Position numbers and translations under genes: made by a program. A DNA stretch of 64,000 bases from Branchinecta lynchi. Lineage: Eukaryota; Arthropoda; Branchiopoda; Anostraca; Branchinectidae. The notes under the pieces are model-generated. The model was not told where the DNA came from, did not search any database, and saw only the letters and a list, made by a program, of their open reading frames with translations. The stretch lies in NCBI GenBank assembly GCA_023053575.1, contig JAKZAP010000022.1:14674518-14738517 (forward strand), written 5' to 3'. Shown piece by piece: positions 44,171 through 55,520 of the stretch (positions are counted from its first letter, which is position 1; every line of letters starts with the position of its first letter).

Positions 44171-44300
44171 GCTGTGGTCCACAGGTAAAGTTTTTTGTAG
44201 TTAGTTCTGTTGTCGAGGTTACGGTTCGTTTTGGTGTTTTTTGTTATCACCATGGCTCTCTGTGCTTTTACGGAATAAATCTTATCTTATCTTATTTCGT
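44170..44300 (+). mobile_element. LINE 3' tail with (CTTAT)n
   Basis: 'ccttaaggtggctgtggtcc' then 'ctctgtgcttttacggaata' and four CTTAT units look like the 3' UTR and microsatellite tail of a LINE. No coding remnant was recognised upstream. Confidence 0.5.
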
Positions 44301-44874
44301 CTTAAATTTCTTTGTACAGTCTTGTATTTTGAGGCAGCATGTTCATAGTTTTATGTTATGTGTTATTATTTCCGAAACAGCAACGGTTCCTTTCACGGAG
44401 GTTCCGCTCTCCCAACTTCGAAAGAGCTCATAACCCCTCTAGAATCAAAGGCGCTTGGCTGATGAGATTATCCTAGCCTTTCGGTGCCCCTCCGTCAACG
44501 ACTTGGTTGGTTACCCCACAAACGAACTCGTCTGGCTGAGCTGTGCAGTTGGCGAATAAAAAAGGTTAGTATTTTGATGACTTGCGATCTGCGATCAAAG
44601 GAGGAAAGTCAAGACCTTCAATCTATTCAATCCCCGATTCAAGTTCATCGGAGTAAGAAATTTGAAGTGGGAATTGAGGGAAACTTGTCGGAAAGTGTTT
44701 GATGGACATGGGGGATTGGAACGGTCCGGACCTCGTTTCCTGGAGCAGTGCCGTGATGAGCGGCGAGGGGGGGGGGGGTATGCCTTTGGTGTAGTTACAG
44801 TCTGCTACTGGCGTATGCATACCCTACTTGGCAGATCAGTAATTTGAATGCTCTGAAGGTAGCTGAAACTTTAA
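44301..44874. other. Unassigned spacer
   Basis: Short frames at 44484-44702 and 44662-44847 have no recognisable domain. Confidence 0.35.
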
Positions 44875-47428
44875 AGGACCTGTCTTACTTATATTACTAA
44901 CGCAGCCTACTACCATAATCACACCATATATTTCTAAACCCGGAGACCCCAATTTCGTACGATACATTCTGACCTCTCTCTAAAGAAAAACAGGCTGATT
45001 TCTCACTTGCCGTGTTTTGCTACCTTCGATGTATATCACGCTGTCGACGGTTGTCGGCGAGAAGTTTTTCAATCAGAAAAACCGATTATGTAAATTGTTT
45101 CCCTGTTTTCGCTAAAAGTCAACGGGTCTCAGAAAAGGCTTAAACAGCCAAAACCATGGGTTATTTGTCAAAAGCACAGCCGCATTTTTAAGTACTCAAA
45201 TATCTTAAAATATTGCAAGTCGAGAGTAAATAGTGCGAGGATTTAAAGGCTCAGACGGCGTTATCTGAGTATTCGGTAGCCTGATAAGCTTATTCAACGT
45301 CTAAACTTACTTGACCTAATGACTGATTTCTCATCCGTCCATGGTAACCTTCTCGGGGACTCTGTTCTTGCAGATGTGCTGCATGTACTGTTGTTGTTTT
45401 GTGTTGTTTATTGGAGCTTCCAGAATTTCTTCTCTATGCTCCAGAATCCTTATTCTTGACTTTGTCTCCAACCTTAAAATGACAAATTCTTGATTAATTT
45501 ACCCTGACCCCCTCACCATCACACAACCATGCTTCGTCACAATAATTAATCTACTACTTATAAACAGTCTACTATACATAAACAGTCAATTAATCTAATA
45601 CCCTGTTATAATTTAAAATCAATATCATTGCTCTCTGGCCTGGGCCAGTCTGAGAAGACTAGGGGAATGATAGTTGCTAAAGTCAAACGGCTCTGTAAGA
45701 GCCTAGTCACACTAGGCTCAAAACGCGGCCTATTTGACAAACGACTGAAAATCCCTAGGGGACGTGAGATCTGGTGGGCTATGTGGCAGCTTGGGGATAA
45801 TGAGCAGACTGCATTTAGGGGTCAATTAGGTTTCCTGTAACATTCTTATACACGCTGTTTCGCTCTAATTGATCTCCTGAATTTAAAACGACAACATTCA
45901 GAATTAGATGTATCTCGTTTTTTTTTCGTTTTTCTACTTTTGCAACCCAATGACCCACGAAATGAGCCCAGTGTGACCAAGCTCTAAAGCATTGACGGTG
46001 AAAGCAGACGGCTCACCGCGTTTGAGAGGAATTTGCTGCGTGGGACTGCGGGTGCAATCTACGGAGATAGACCCTCTAACGCATCCCTACTGTAACGACT
46101 GCGTACAAGGCACCATCCTGGGAATGGTCCGTCTTTAAAGGTTAACAGAATAGGGCTAAGATACAACAGTCTGGTTACCCATATTATTTTCACTTAATTA
46201 GGCTGAAGAACCGACAAAAACGCGTTACTTCGTTGCTTTGTTATCCACCATTATTGAATTTTAGCTGACGTTATTTCTCTTCCATAACTGTTCTGTCTCT
46301 ATACCGACGTACCTCTATGTTTGAAATGTTTAGCTCTCTGTTGAGTAGGTCCTTTCAGAAAGGAAACCTTTACGGGGTAGCAGGGAATAGAGGGCTATCT
46401 TCCTATGTAATTCTGCAGTCCTGAATCGAACATTTCAAAATCTTCACTTTGTTGGCCCTTCAACGCACACTTTTGAAGACATTCAAATTTTCCGCGGCTC
46501 GTCGTAAGTTTCTTTGTCGAACAACCAGCGGAGATTCCCAATGTCACTACTAGACTACGCGACGGAAAAAAACAAAAATCGCTTATAGGAGTCAAAATAA
46601 TTCAGTGTATTCAAATCAAAGGTATAAAAATAAGTTGGCTTTTCAGTTAAACTTTAAAGGACCCTTGGCACTATTTACTCTTCAGTTTAGAGTATTTTAA
46701 AATATTTGAATACTTTAAAACTATGATGTGCTTTCAACAAATAACCCACGGCTTTGGCTGTTTTAAGCCTTTTCCGAGACCCGTTGGCTTGTCGTGAAAA
46801 CAAGGTAACAGTTTACATAAGCGGTTTTCTGATGGAATAACTTCTCGCAGATAACCGTCGCCAGCGTGATACACGGTGATACACGCTATTTTAAAATATT
46901 CGAATACTTTAAAACTATGCTGTGCTTTCAACAAATAACCCACGGTGTTGGCTGTTTTAAGCCTTTTTCCGAGACCTGTTGGCTTGTAGTGAAAACAAGG
47001 AAACAGTTTACATAACCGGTTTTCTGATGGAAGAACTTCTCGCAGATAGCCGTCGTCAGCGTCATACAAGCTAACACACAGCGTGATACACGCTATTTTA
47101 AAAATTTGAATACTCTAAAACTATGCTGTGCTTTTAACAAATAACCCACGGTTTTGGCTGTTTTAAGCCTTTTCCGAGACCCGTTGGCATGTAGTGAAAA
47201 CAAGGTAACAGTTTACATAAGCGGTTTTCTGATGGAAGAACTTCTCGCAGATAACCGTCGCCAGCGTGATACACATCGAAGGTAGCAAAACACGGCAAGT
47301 GAGAAAATCAGCTTGGTTTTGTTAGAGGGTTTAGAATGTACCGTACGAAATTGGGTTCTCTTGGTTCAGAAATATATGGAGTAATTATGGAAGTAGGTTG
47401 CATTAGTATTATAGGTAAGACAGGTCCT
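44875..47428. mobile_element. Long-TIR transposon (2554 bp) with TTAA/CTAA flanks
   Basis: The left arm AGGACCTGTCTTAC... (44875 to ~45250) is the reverse complement of the right arm, which closes GTAAGACAGGTCCT at 47428. Shared blocks include 'cacttgccgtgttttgctac' and 'cccaatttcgtacg'. TTAA precedes the left end (44871-44874) and CTAA follows the right. In the right arm, a ~195 bp segment ('cttttccgagacccgttggc', 'acagtttacataagcgg', 'cttctcgcagataaccgtcg') is present three times in tandem (46690-47275), against once in the left arm. Internal frames (45628-45840, 46395-46595) have no recognisable domain. TIR length and the TTAA-like site suggest a piggyBac relative. Confidence 0.82.
46680..47275 (-). 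repeat. Triplicated ~195 bp segment in the right arm of the long-TIR transposon
   Basis: Three tandem copies begin near 46690, 46886 and 47091. Each runs from 'tttgaatactttaaaact' through 'aacaaataacccacgg' to 'cgccagcgtgatacac'. The left arm has a single inverse copy (45030-45215). Confidence 0.85.
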
Positions 47429-47432
47429 CTAA

Positions 47433-47983
47433 CAACTAAGATGCCTTGGCCACGTCCAGCGCATTACGAACGACCACCCGCCGCAAATCACCTTCGATGG
47501 TGGTATACACGGTTCTCATTCAGCCACCTTCCACCCTAACTGTCAATTTCTGAAACCTTCGGACAAAGAAAAATCCGTTTCTACCATTATTTTTACTTTT
47601 TTATTGGGGCTGGTTGTGAGCTTATTCGGGTGGCTCTGAAGTAGGGGTTGGAGTAGGGGTTGGTATGGCGACAATGAGGAATGTGTCTTGTGATCACCTG
47701 AGCTGTCACTGGCTAAAGGAATCACCTGTAAACTACTGGAAACAAGTTGTCGAAACAGATCTGTATTGATCTGGCTGCTTTCTGCCTGCTTGTGTCACTA
47801 GTCGTGACGATGGGATCGTCTTAACTAATCCTTAAAAAAAAGAAGGTAGTTTTGCTTTAAAGTGAAAAATGCTCGGAACGATGGTGTTGGTGGTTGGTTT
47901 GATGTCCAATTTAATATTTAATGAATTAATGTGCTTCTTACCAATATTTACATGACATATCAGTGAAGTTTAATGAGAGAAAA
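47433..47983. other. Unassigned spacer
   Basis: No gene or shared repeat recognised. A short GGGGTTGGAGTAG duplication is at 47640-47665. Confidence 0.35.
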
Positions 47984-49065
47984 GACCAAAGGTTACGATA
48001 GGATCCCACAAATTTTAATATTTGATCCAGACCTTGGACATTTTTACTAATAACATTTTGAAACAGAGTAAGGCCAATGGCTCATCTGAGAAAACCAAGT
48101 TCAGACATAGATTCAGCATATGCATTTACCCCTATACGTCATATCTACTCTGACAATATTTATCGAAACGTCCTGCTTTACCTTTGCCAAATTTCCGGTC
48201 TTGGCCGGATTCCCGGTGAACTACTTGTCCGGCAAAAAACTAAAGCTCAAAACAAATTAAGCATATCTCCTTACTACTCCATCTACTCTAATCAAATTGA
48301 ACTAAACTAAAGCCCAAACAAATTCGGCTATCTCCTTTACACTACACCGAGCCTCTACACTTACCACTACATCGAACCTCTGATCAACTTCAGATAAAAC
48401 TTTTGCTTTCAACAAATTTTCCGGTTTTGGCCGGTTTCCTGGGGAACTACTTGTTGGATAGAAAATGACTCTCATATACGGGTTCAGCATGTCTTGTTAC
48501 TATTAAATAAAACACTGAATCAACTTCAAATACCCGATGAAAAATCTATCTCAAAATAGTACTATGAAGTAGCACGAAAAAGTTACATGCAGTACTAACG
48601 ATGCTACTACATGCTTCGACTTCAAGGCTACCGTGTTACTGCATACTACTATGTGCTACTATTAGGAAGACTGGATGCTACTGGATACTACTACATAATA
48701 TTGGACCAGTCTGAGGCACATTAAATGATACTATTCTTGGCTATTACATAGTATTACATGCAACCTTTTCGTACTACTACCATACTACTACGCAGGCTAC
48801 AAATTTTTCATCGGGTGAAACTTTTACTGTTAGACATTTTCCGGTTTTGGTCGTATTCCGGACAAAGTTATTGTTCGGCGAGAAAATAAGAGTCAGATAT
48901 GGATTCAGCATGCCTCCTTACCCTTACATTGACTATCTCATTGGATTTCTAAAACTTTTTTTCGTCTCTTAATTTGAAACCCCTCCCCACCAGTAAATAT
49001 ATAGCAATGGGTCCCATCTATGAACTTGACCTATGTTTAGTTAGTTGTTTGGCCCAAATTTGTCA
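47984..49065 (+). mobile_element. Family B tandem-repeat element B4, carrying a family C MITE
   Basis: The left end GACCAAAGGTTACGATAGGA and 'tttaatatttgatccagac' are followed by ~137 bp units with CCGGATTCCCGGTGAA. A family C copy interrupts it at 48533-48815. The right end fades at 'gaacttgacctatg' and lacks the terminal GGGATCCC palindrome. Confidence 0.75.
48533..48815 (+). mobile_element. Family C MITE, copy C2
   Basis: 283 bp bounded by CCCGATGAAAAAT and ATTTTTCATCGGG (13-bp perfect TIR). The interior 'actatgaagtagcacgaaaa' and 'gatgctactacatgcttc' match C1 and C3. It is inserted in a family B unit. Confidence 0.85.
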
Positions 49066-49560
49066 AAAAGAAAAAGTGGTACATGTTCAAGCGGTTAATA
49101 TGGATAAATAGCGAAATATTTAAGGGGTCTCGCGACGACCGGAAATCTATAAGGTTTGATTGTCTGGATAAAGAAGTCAAATAAAATATTCATATTTGAC
49201 GGTACAAAACGGATAAGTCAGCTTCATTTTATTCGAGCTATATTTTGGCCCTTCTTGGAAAGGGTCCTCTTCAGGCTCTAGCCGCTCCAGTTGGAAAATG
49301 AACTTGTGGAAAAACAATTAAAGATTCTGCCTTAAGTATCTGATTTTGTGAACTACTTCTCTGAAAGTTGTTTGGAGTTAAAGCTGGTGCTGTGATTACG
49401 GCTACTATTTTTGTTGTTCGATTGTGTCGTTGAAAGGGTAGGCTAGAGCCTCTTCTGCATTTTGGTTTTAGAGTCACCTGTCTCTTCTTCTTCTTTCCAG
49501 CTAAGATGGATGCTTGTCGGTGGCATGTATGGGCGATTTGTAGTTCCGTACTTCAGGGAT
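49066..49560 (-). repeat. Penelope-like half element (no second arm)
   Basis: 49195-49500 shares 'aaaacggataagtcagct', 'attcgagctatattttggcc', 'cttcttggaaagggtcctct' and 'ggaaaatgaacttgtggaaa' with the fold-back that follows and with 33750-33960. Confidence 0.6.
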
Positions 49561-49811
49561 AGATGTTCCTTCAGCCCAAGCTGACTGCGAATCATATTTG
49601 ATGGTGCAAAACGGATAAGTCAGCTACATTTTTTTCCAGCTATATTTTGGCCCTTCTTGGCAAGGGTCCTCTTCAGGCTTTGGCCGCTTCAGCTGGAAAA
49701 TAAACTTGTCAACAGGAAGGGCCGAAATATAGCTCGAATAAAATGTAGCTGACTTATCCGTTTTACACCGTCAAATATGATTTACAGTCAGCTTGGGCTG
49801 AAGGAACATCT
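49561..49811. mobile_element. Penelope-like fold-back element M
   Basis: Inverted arms AGATGTTCCTTCAGCCCAAG...GGGCTGAAGGAACATCT bound 251 bp. Inside each arm is 'acggataagtcagctacatt' or its inverse, and the central loop has the TTCTTGGCAAGGGTCCTCTT motif. A fragment of the same arm is at 54497-54570. Confidence 0.7.
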
Positions 49812-50162
49812 AAAATATTCAGTTTTTGGGATCCCATAAAACCTTTGGTCTTTTTCACTGTGAAAGTATTCAGCATTGAAAATTCGTCGAACCAACTGTG
49901 AGAGATAGTCCTTCGTCTATGGTGTAGTCAGGTCCTTCCTTGCTCCGCTTCTTAACTGATTCAGATTAGCCCCAGACAGACCTGAATATTTTCAATTAAA
50001 AAAGGTGTGTCGTTCACTAACCTCATTGAATGCTATGGGATCCACTGAATAGTTAATGAGCCGACGAAGTTGTGTTGAAAGCTCGGTTGAAGGGTTAACT
50101 CGGTTTCTGTTGTTTTTCAGCAATGATCGCTGGTGCTATAATTTTGCAGAGAGAAAAGGTAC

Positions 50163-50371
50163 ATTTATTCAAACAATGTTTACAACGGATACGTCAGCTG
50201 TGATTTTTCATCAGCGATAATTCGGCCCTTCTTGGCAAGGGTCCTCGTCAGGCTGTCAATCCTCTAGATAGGGCCGAAATATCGCTGATGAAAAATCATA
50301 GCTGACGTATCCGTTGTAAACATTGTTTGAATAAATGTTTCAAAGTCGGCTTGGGCTCAAAGAATATTTAG
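50163..50371. mobile_element. Penelope-like fold-back element N with ~12-bp TSD and hammerhead-like core
   Basis: Arms TTTATTCAAACAATGTTTAC and inverse surround a centre that reads, on the minus strand, CCTGACGAGGACCCTTGCC then AAGAAGGGCCGAA. That gives CUGANGA, a pairable stem (GGxCCCUU/AAGGGxCC) and GAA, the order of a hammerhead ribozyme core, as reported in Penelope-like elements. AGAAAAGGTACA appears on both sides (50151-50162 and ~50372-50383), a 12-bp target duplication. Confidence 0.65.
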
Positions 50372-50383
50372 AAAAGGTACAGT

Positions 50384-51400
50384 TGTGTTCACAATAATCA
50401 TTGCTGTCGAGTGATAAGTGTCCCCCCCCCCATTTTGTGCCATATCAATCAACTCCTTTAACACCCGAATGAAGTTTCCACTGAAATTATTCCGCAATAT
50501 AACTTGTTCATTGGAGCTAACTGCATACTCCTTCGTCTATAATGGGAGGATTTCCTAACAGGATCGCATGTTTATTGGCACTGATTCACACCCGATATCG
50601 TTGCTTTCGATGAAATGGACCTGACGTGTCCCTCTTGGACGATAGCCGGTTATCTCCCCCTTCATCCGAGCGTATCATCAACAAAACGCGTCCCCCTGTT
50701 TTTTGCGGTGGTTGATTACCATGCGTAAGATGGGGGCTCCCGTTTTTTTATCACCCTCAAAAACGATTTGTTTATGCACCGAGACGCCCCAGATGCTTTC
50801 ACTGATATTGGCTAAATGGTGATTTGGTCCCTAGTTATTGACCACCAAGACTGTATCAGTGGACTTGAGCGCGAGGAGCAGGGCCGGATCCAGCCTTCCG
50901 TTCTAGGGGGGGCGATTCTTACCGAAAAGAGTGGGGGTAGTGTCTTTTTTGTCGGCCACAAGGCTGATTTTTTTCGCGTTTTAAGTGTCCCTGTCGGTCT
51001 CTTATTTAACGAAAATGTGGGTTCCATATATTACAATAATGGTAAAAACTGTACTTGATCAACTGACAAGTGTTTACAAGAAAAATTCAAGCTCCTGGCT
51101 CCACTTGTAAAAAGATTTTAGAGTCTAGTTACAGTAGTTAGAACATGCGTTAAAGGTGAACTCCAGAATTAAAAAATAAGGGTTCCGGGTGACCGAGTTC
51201 GATACCTGATTTTTTTTTGAATTTTTTGACGTAAGAAGCATTCTAGTGGGTCAACTCCAAGCAGAGATACCTCATAAAGTCTAATTCCATTGGCTCCTTT
51301 GATGAGACCCCTCATTCGTTCCGTCATGTTGATGCTGTAGTCTTGCGGGAATGGCACCGACGCCAAAACTCGTAACACAACATCAACGTTGTTTACAAAA
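50384..51400. other. Unassigned spacer with a possible hAT-type end
   Basis: CAGGGCCGGATCCAGCC at 50880 resembles a hAT terminus, and a similar CAGGGGCGGATCCAGAG is found inverted at ~59970-59986. No matching second end was confirmed here. Small frames at 50812-51058 are antisense pairs over this region. Confidence 0.35.
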
Positions 51401-51409
51401 GTGACCCAT

Positions 51410-51760
51410 AGAAGAAATTCTGGAGGTGTTGACTAAATTGTGACGGAATTCCAAACAAAACACAAACAACAAACAAACAAAAAAAGACAGCAGAACTGAG
51501 TGAAAAAGAAATGTCCAAGACCAGAGTGTGTTGCTACCCTGGTTGTACGCCCACTGTTGGAATAGCTTTCTTTTCTTGGCCAAGTAGTGAGAATAGGGAG
51601 CATAGAGAAGAAATTCTGGAAGCTCCATTAAACAACACACAAAAAAAGACAGCTGAACTGAGTGAAATGGAAATGTCCAAGACCAGATGTGTTGCTACCC
51701 TGGTCGTAAGCCCACTGTTGGAATAGCTTTCTTTTCTTGGCCAAGTAGTGAGGAGAATAA
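51410..51760 (+). repeat. Tandem duplication (~162 bp offset) containing a THAP-like zinc-finger start
   Basis: 'gaagaaattctgga', 'acagcagaactgagtgaaa', 'atgtccaagaccaga' and 'cccactgttggaatagctt' occur twice, 162 bp apart (ATG at 51511 and 51673). The first copy encodes MSKTRVCCYPGC then IAFFSWPSSE. The second has a 1-bp deletion after the ATG and a Cys-to-Arg change. Confidence 0.8.
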
Positions 51761-52250
51761 ATTTTCTAAGTACAGTGCTTGGGAAAATTTTGTCAAGAGC
51801 AAACACCAGCTTTCTGTCTCCCAACAATTGGAGGCTTCAGATTTTTGTGTGAACATTCCTTTGAACCTGATTTTCTGAGTTCCTGTCAGGATTATACAGG
51901 ACAGTATTAAAAGACTTGATGAGCATGCAGTGCCAACCATGCACAGTTCATCAGGTTCTCAGGCCTGTCTCAGGCATCCAGTTTCAAATTCAGTGTCAGT
52001 TGCTTCTCCAGATAGGCATGTGTCAACTCTTGGTGTAACTCCTGCTGTAATAGATCAGGCCCAGGACAGTCAGGACATCCCTTGCCCAAGTGCTTTGTTC
52101 AACTCAACAACCTACGAGTGCCTCTCAGCGTCGTGCCACTTGAGTGACCATGATTACTTCTCGGTGATGCTGCTGTCAAGGAAGTTTCAGTTTCATCCCA
52201 TGGAGCAGAGGATTCTTGCGAGATCTGGTAAGCCAAATGGTTTTTGCAGG
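51511..52250 (+). pseudogene. THAP-domain-like coding remnant
   Basis: The first part has MSKTRVCCYPGC and FFSWPSSE; from the second duplicate it continues with NKFSKYSAWENFVKSK. After an acceptor-like 'ttcctgtcag' at ~51889, a new open stretch reads DSIKRLDEHAVPTMHSSS. A Cys pair, then FFxxP, then a Trp, and finally an AVPT-I/M-x box is the layout of THAP zinc fingers. The third Cys and the His of the C2CH site are not convincing. The open frame continues to ~52250 (SVASPDRHVSTLGVTPAVID). No promoter or complete gene model can be built; it may be a decayed host gene or a P-element-like transposase remnant. Confidence 0.4.
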
Positions 52251-52618
52251 TAATTTTTGTCCTGAAAATGTGAGCGATCAAGGTCTGCCAAAAATTTTTC
52301 CCAGGAAATGATTCAGGGGTTGCTGGGAGAAGTAGGGTCACAGGACTAGTTGTCCACCAAAAAACTTTGATTTACCTTAAAAGCGGCATCTTTCAACTTA
52401 GAAACTTGAAATTTACGCTAGCTGCATTTTTGTTACTTTTCTCTGTAAGTCGGTCAACCGACCTAGTTGTCACTATTGAGTGTTTATTGATCTCATTGGT
52501 CAGTTTGAATGAGTTCTACAAAATAATAAGAAAAAAAGGCATCTGGCATCTTCCTGTTGCCAGCAACATCTCTCCAATGATGATTTTGATTTTCGCGCCC
52601 CGCCAAGAACGTAGGTCT

Positions 52619-52970
52619 GTCGGAAGGAGCTCCCACCTCAGTCCTCAGCAGGTTAACCAACCAGCAAACAGAGCTGGTTGAAGACCCAGAAATAAACAGC
52701 TTATTAAAAGCTCTGACTCCAAACTGTGTGATGGAACCGGGTTTTAAAGGCTCAGATACCATATACTTATTCCTGAAGTGTTACACAATAGTTGCATTTT
52801 TGCAGATACCATGGTATCTGATACCACAGTCTAAAGTCGTTTTTGCAGTTATTGTGGTATCTGGCCAGTTATTGTGGTATCAGATATTCAGATACTACGG
52901 TCCGACCATAGGAACTGGTCACGGTATTCTAGGCCAAAGCATTTTCTTACTGAATGAACCATTCAGGTAG
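52619..52970 (+). CDS. Open reading segment after a possible splice acceptor (uncertain)
   Basis: From an AG at ~52612, one frame is open and protein-like: LSEGAPTSVLSRLTNQQTEL, then VEDPEINSLLKALTPN and CVMEPGFKG. It then runs into a region of repeated GATACCATGGTATC-type palindromes (52750-52900) that is unlikely to be coding. It could be another exon of the THAP-like locus. No domain is recognised. Confidence 0.25.
52750..52910. repeat. TGGTATCTGATACCA palindromic motif cluster
   Basis: 'gataccatggtatctgatac', 'ttattgtggtatctggcc' and 'ttattgtggtatcagata' give repeated GTATC/GATAC palindromes and a local direct repeat. Confidence 0.55.
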
Positions 52971-53429
52971 CATCTAAAAAATGTGGTCAGGGACTTCTAA
53001 GAAACTATCTTGTCATACTTCTTGGTGCGGTCACAATCAAATTTTGGGGTAATTCTGATAACTAAATAATTGACGAGCAAATTCAATCTTTGATAATGGT
53101 TTCTCTTTTAGATTGAAGTGCAGTCAAGCCTTCTGAAATTTAGAATACGGTCAGCCGAGATCAACCCATAGTCAGTACCATCCATAAAGCAAAGGACACA
53201 GACGTATGTACCCATGGAACTTTGTGCATCTATAGAGGCTCTGTCATCATAACAGTAACAGGAATCAGCATGGCTTGGAAGACAATCACATTAGGTAAGT
53301 TTTTAACTAAAAACGTAACTTACAAGGGCTTCAATGGTTTTCTATCCAAAGGACCCATGACATCAATAGAAAATTTCAAGTAACTGGTGGCTGTAAATAT
53401 TTTGCCTGTAGTTAATGATAAGAGTTTAA

Positions 53430-55440
53430 TTTTGTATTATCTTTCCTGCTTGAAAGTAGTTGCTGTTTAGGATGGGAATATGTTCAACATTTTGGATATC
53501 AGTTTACAAATGCGTCCTCCCTGCAAACATTTGAATGGCTTTAATTCGTATTGCCTTTCTTGCTCGTTACTAGTTGCTACTTAAGATGGAATATTCAGTA
53601 CCTGAAATCTTTCTTGCCCTGATCCTTGACCAGAACAGTGGATCTGTTTGTGAGAAGCAAGCTAGAGATTTGATTTGTTTTGATGTTTAAATTTTTTTTC
53701 ATCCACACAGAGCAAAATAACACTAGGAAGTACCACCAAGACTTGACCAAATTGACACACATTCAAATAGCAGCGATACTAGCAGCCTTAGTGGTAGAGA
53801 ACGTCCGTACTAAAACTTTTTGCAACATTGCAAATATGATACAGCTTCCATTGTTTCCTAGGTGTTTGCAGACCCCACCTTTGCATAAATTTCTTAACCC
53901 GCAAGTTTGTCTCGCTTTAAATGCCGCAAGTGTAGTGGGCGGCTCTAACGACTATGGCCCGTTTGCGAAAATAACACTAGGGAGTAGCAGCAAGACTTGA
54001 CAAAATTGAAAGATACTCGAATAGCTTCGATACTACCGCCCCTAACGGTAGAGAATGTCCCTACTGAAACTTATTCAGTTTTCACTAACGCTGGCTCCGA
54101 TAACTTCATATTCTGAATATTGCAAAAAAGTGATGTAGCCTCAGTTGTTTCCTCGGTGTGTGCAGACCGCACCTTTGCTTTACTAGAAATTCCTTAACCC
54201 GCAAGTTTGTCTCACTTCAAGTGCTGCAAGCTTAGTGGGCGGCGCTACAAGTATGGACCATTTGCAAAGCATGGAAAGCATAGGTCTTGGCGCTGCTCCC
54301 TAGTGTTATTTACTTACAAGTTTTCAGTCTCTTGTTTAATTTTTACTACCTTTCTTGCTCAGAGGCAGTTGCTATTTGGATGAGAGTATTTAATTTCTTA
54401 CGGTCATCAGTTACAAAATTCGTTCTCATTACATTGCAAAAAAATTATGTCAACTTTTTCCTCGGTGTGTGGAGACCGCACCTTTGCTTACTAGAAAATG
54501 TAGCTGACTTATCCGTTTTGCAGCGTCAAATATGATTCACAGTCAGCTAAGGCTGAAGGAACATCTATTTACTAGAAATTTCTTAACCCGCAAGTTTGTC
54601 TCGCTTTAAATGTCGTTAGTGTAGTTGGTGGCATTACGAATATGGCCCGTTTTATAAAGAATAGGAAACATAGGTCTTGGCGCTACTCCCTAGCGTTATT
54701 TTGCTCTGATCCGCACACAATTTTCAGTCCTTCTTTAATTTTTATTACCTTTCTTGCTCAAAGGTAGTTGCTATTTTGGATGAAAGTATTTAATTTGTTA
54801 CGGATAGCAGTTAGAAAGTTCGTCCTCCTTGCATGAGTGTCTTCTTTCATTTTTATGACCTTTCTTGTTCGAAAGTAGTTGCTATTTAAGATGGAAATAT
54901 TCAATATTGAAATCTTATGACCTTTCTTGTTCGAAAGTAGTTGCTATTTAAGATGGAAATATTCAATATTGAAATATTTTCTTGCCTTGGCCATTCATTA
55001 AAACAGAATATGGATTTATACGAGTCGCTTTGATGTGGCCAGGTTCGCTTCATCCGCATACAAATTTCTACTGCCTTCTTAAATTTGTATTACCTTCCTT
55101 GTTCGAAGCTAGCTGCTATTTATTTTCGATACTGAAATCTTTTCTTGCCTTGGCCATGGATTAGAACAAAATGTGGATTTATATGATCCGTTTTGACGTG
55201 TCCAGGTTCGCTTAAAATCTATAATGCCTTCTTTAATTTTGATTACCGTTCTTGCTCAGAAGCAGTTGCTATTTTGGATCGAGTTAATTTTTTTTCGGAT
55301 ATCAGTTAAAAATGAGTCCTCTTTAGAAACTGTTTGAATGCCTTCTTTCACTTTTATGACCTTTCTTATTCGAAAGTCGTGGCTATTTAGGATGGAAATG
55401 TTCAATACCTACATCTTTTCTTGCCTTGGCAATGGATTAG
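53430..55440 (+). repeat. Complex tandem/dispersed repeat field
   Basis: Two motifs alternate irregularly. The first is 'cttgctcgaaagtagttgct' plus 'atttaggatggaaatattca', seen about nine times between 53440 and 55400. The second is 'cttaacccgcaagtttgtct' plus 'gtagtgggcggc', seen at ~53890, 54195 and 54585. Spacings are 65 to ~400 bp. A Penelope-like arm (54497-54570) is embedded. Frames at 53680-54000 and 54287-54535 arise from it. Confidence 0.7.
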
Positions 55441-55520
55441 TACAATCAATCAATATATTTATTACCCGTCAAGAAAAACAATGAAGGGCATGTAGCCCTA
55501 GTGACCGAGTACAAAAACAA
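55441..55520 (-). mobile_element. LINE 3' tail (inverted, AATC-type repeats)
   Basis: 'caatcaatcaatatatttat' followed by 'tacccgtcaag' reads, on the minus strand, as a short 3' UTR ending in ATTG repeats. The adjacent family B element starts right after it. Confidence 0.45.

Noticed and set aside
51534..51940. Minus-strand frames antisense to the THAP-like region.
   Set aside because: They are mirror frames of the tandem duplication with no recognisable domain. The plus strand shows the Cys pair, FFSWP and AVPT features.
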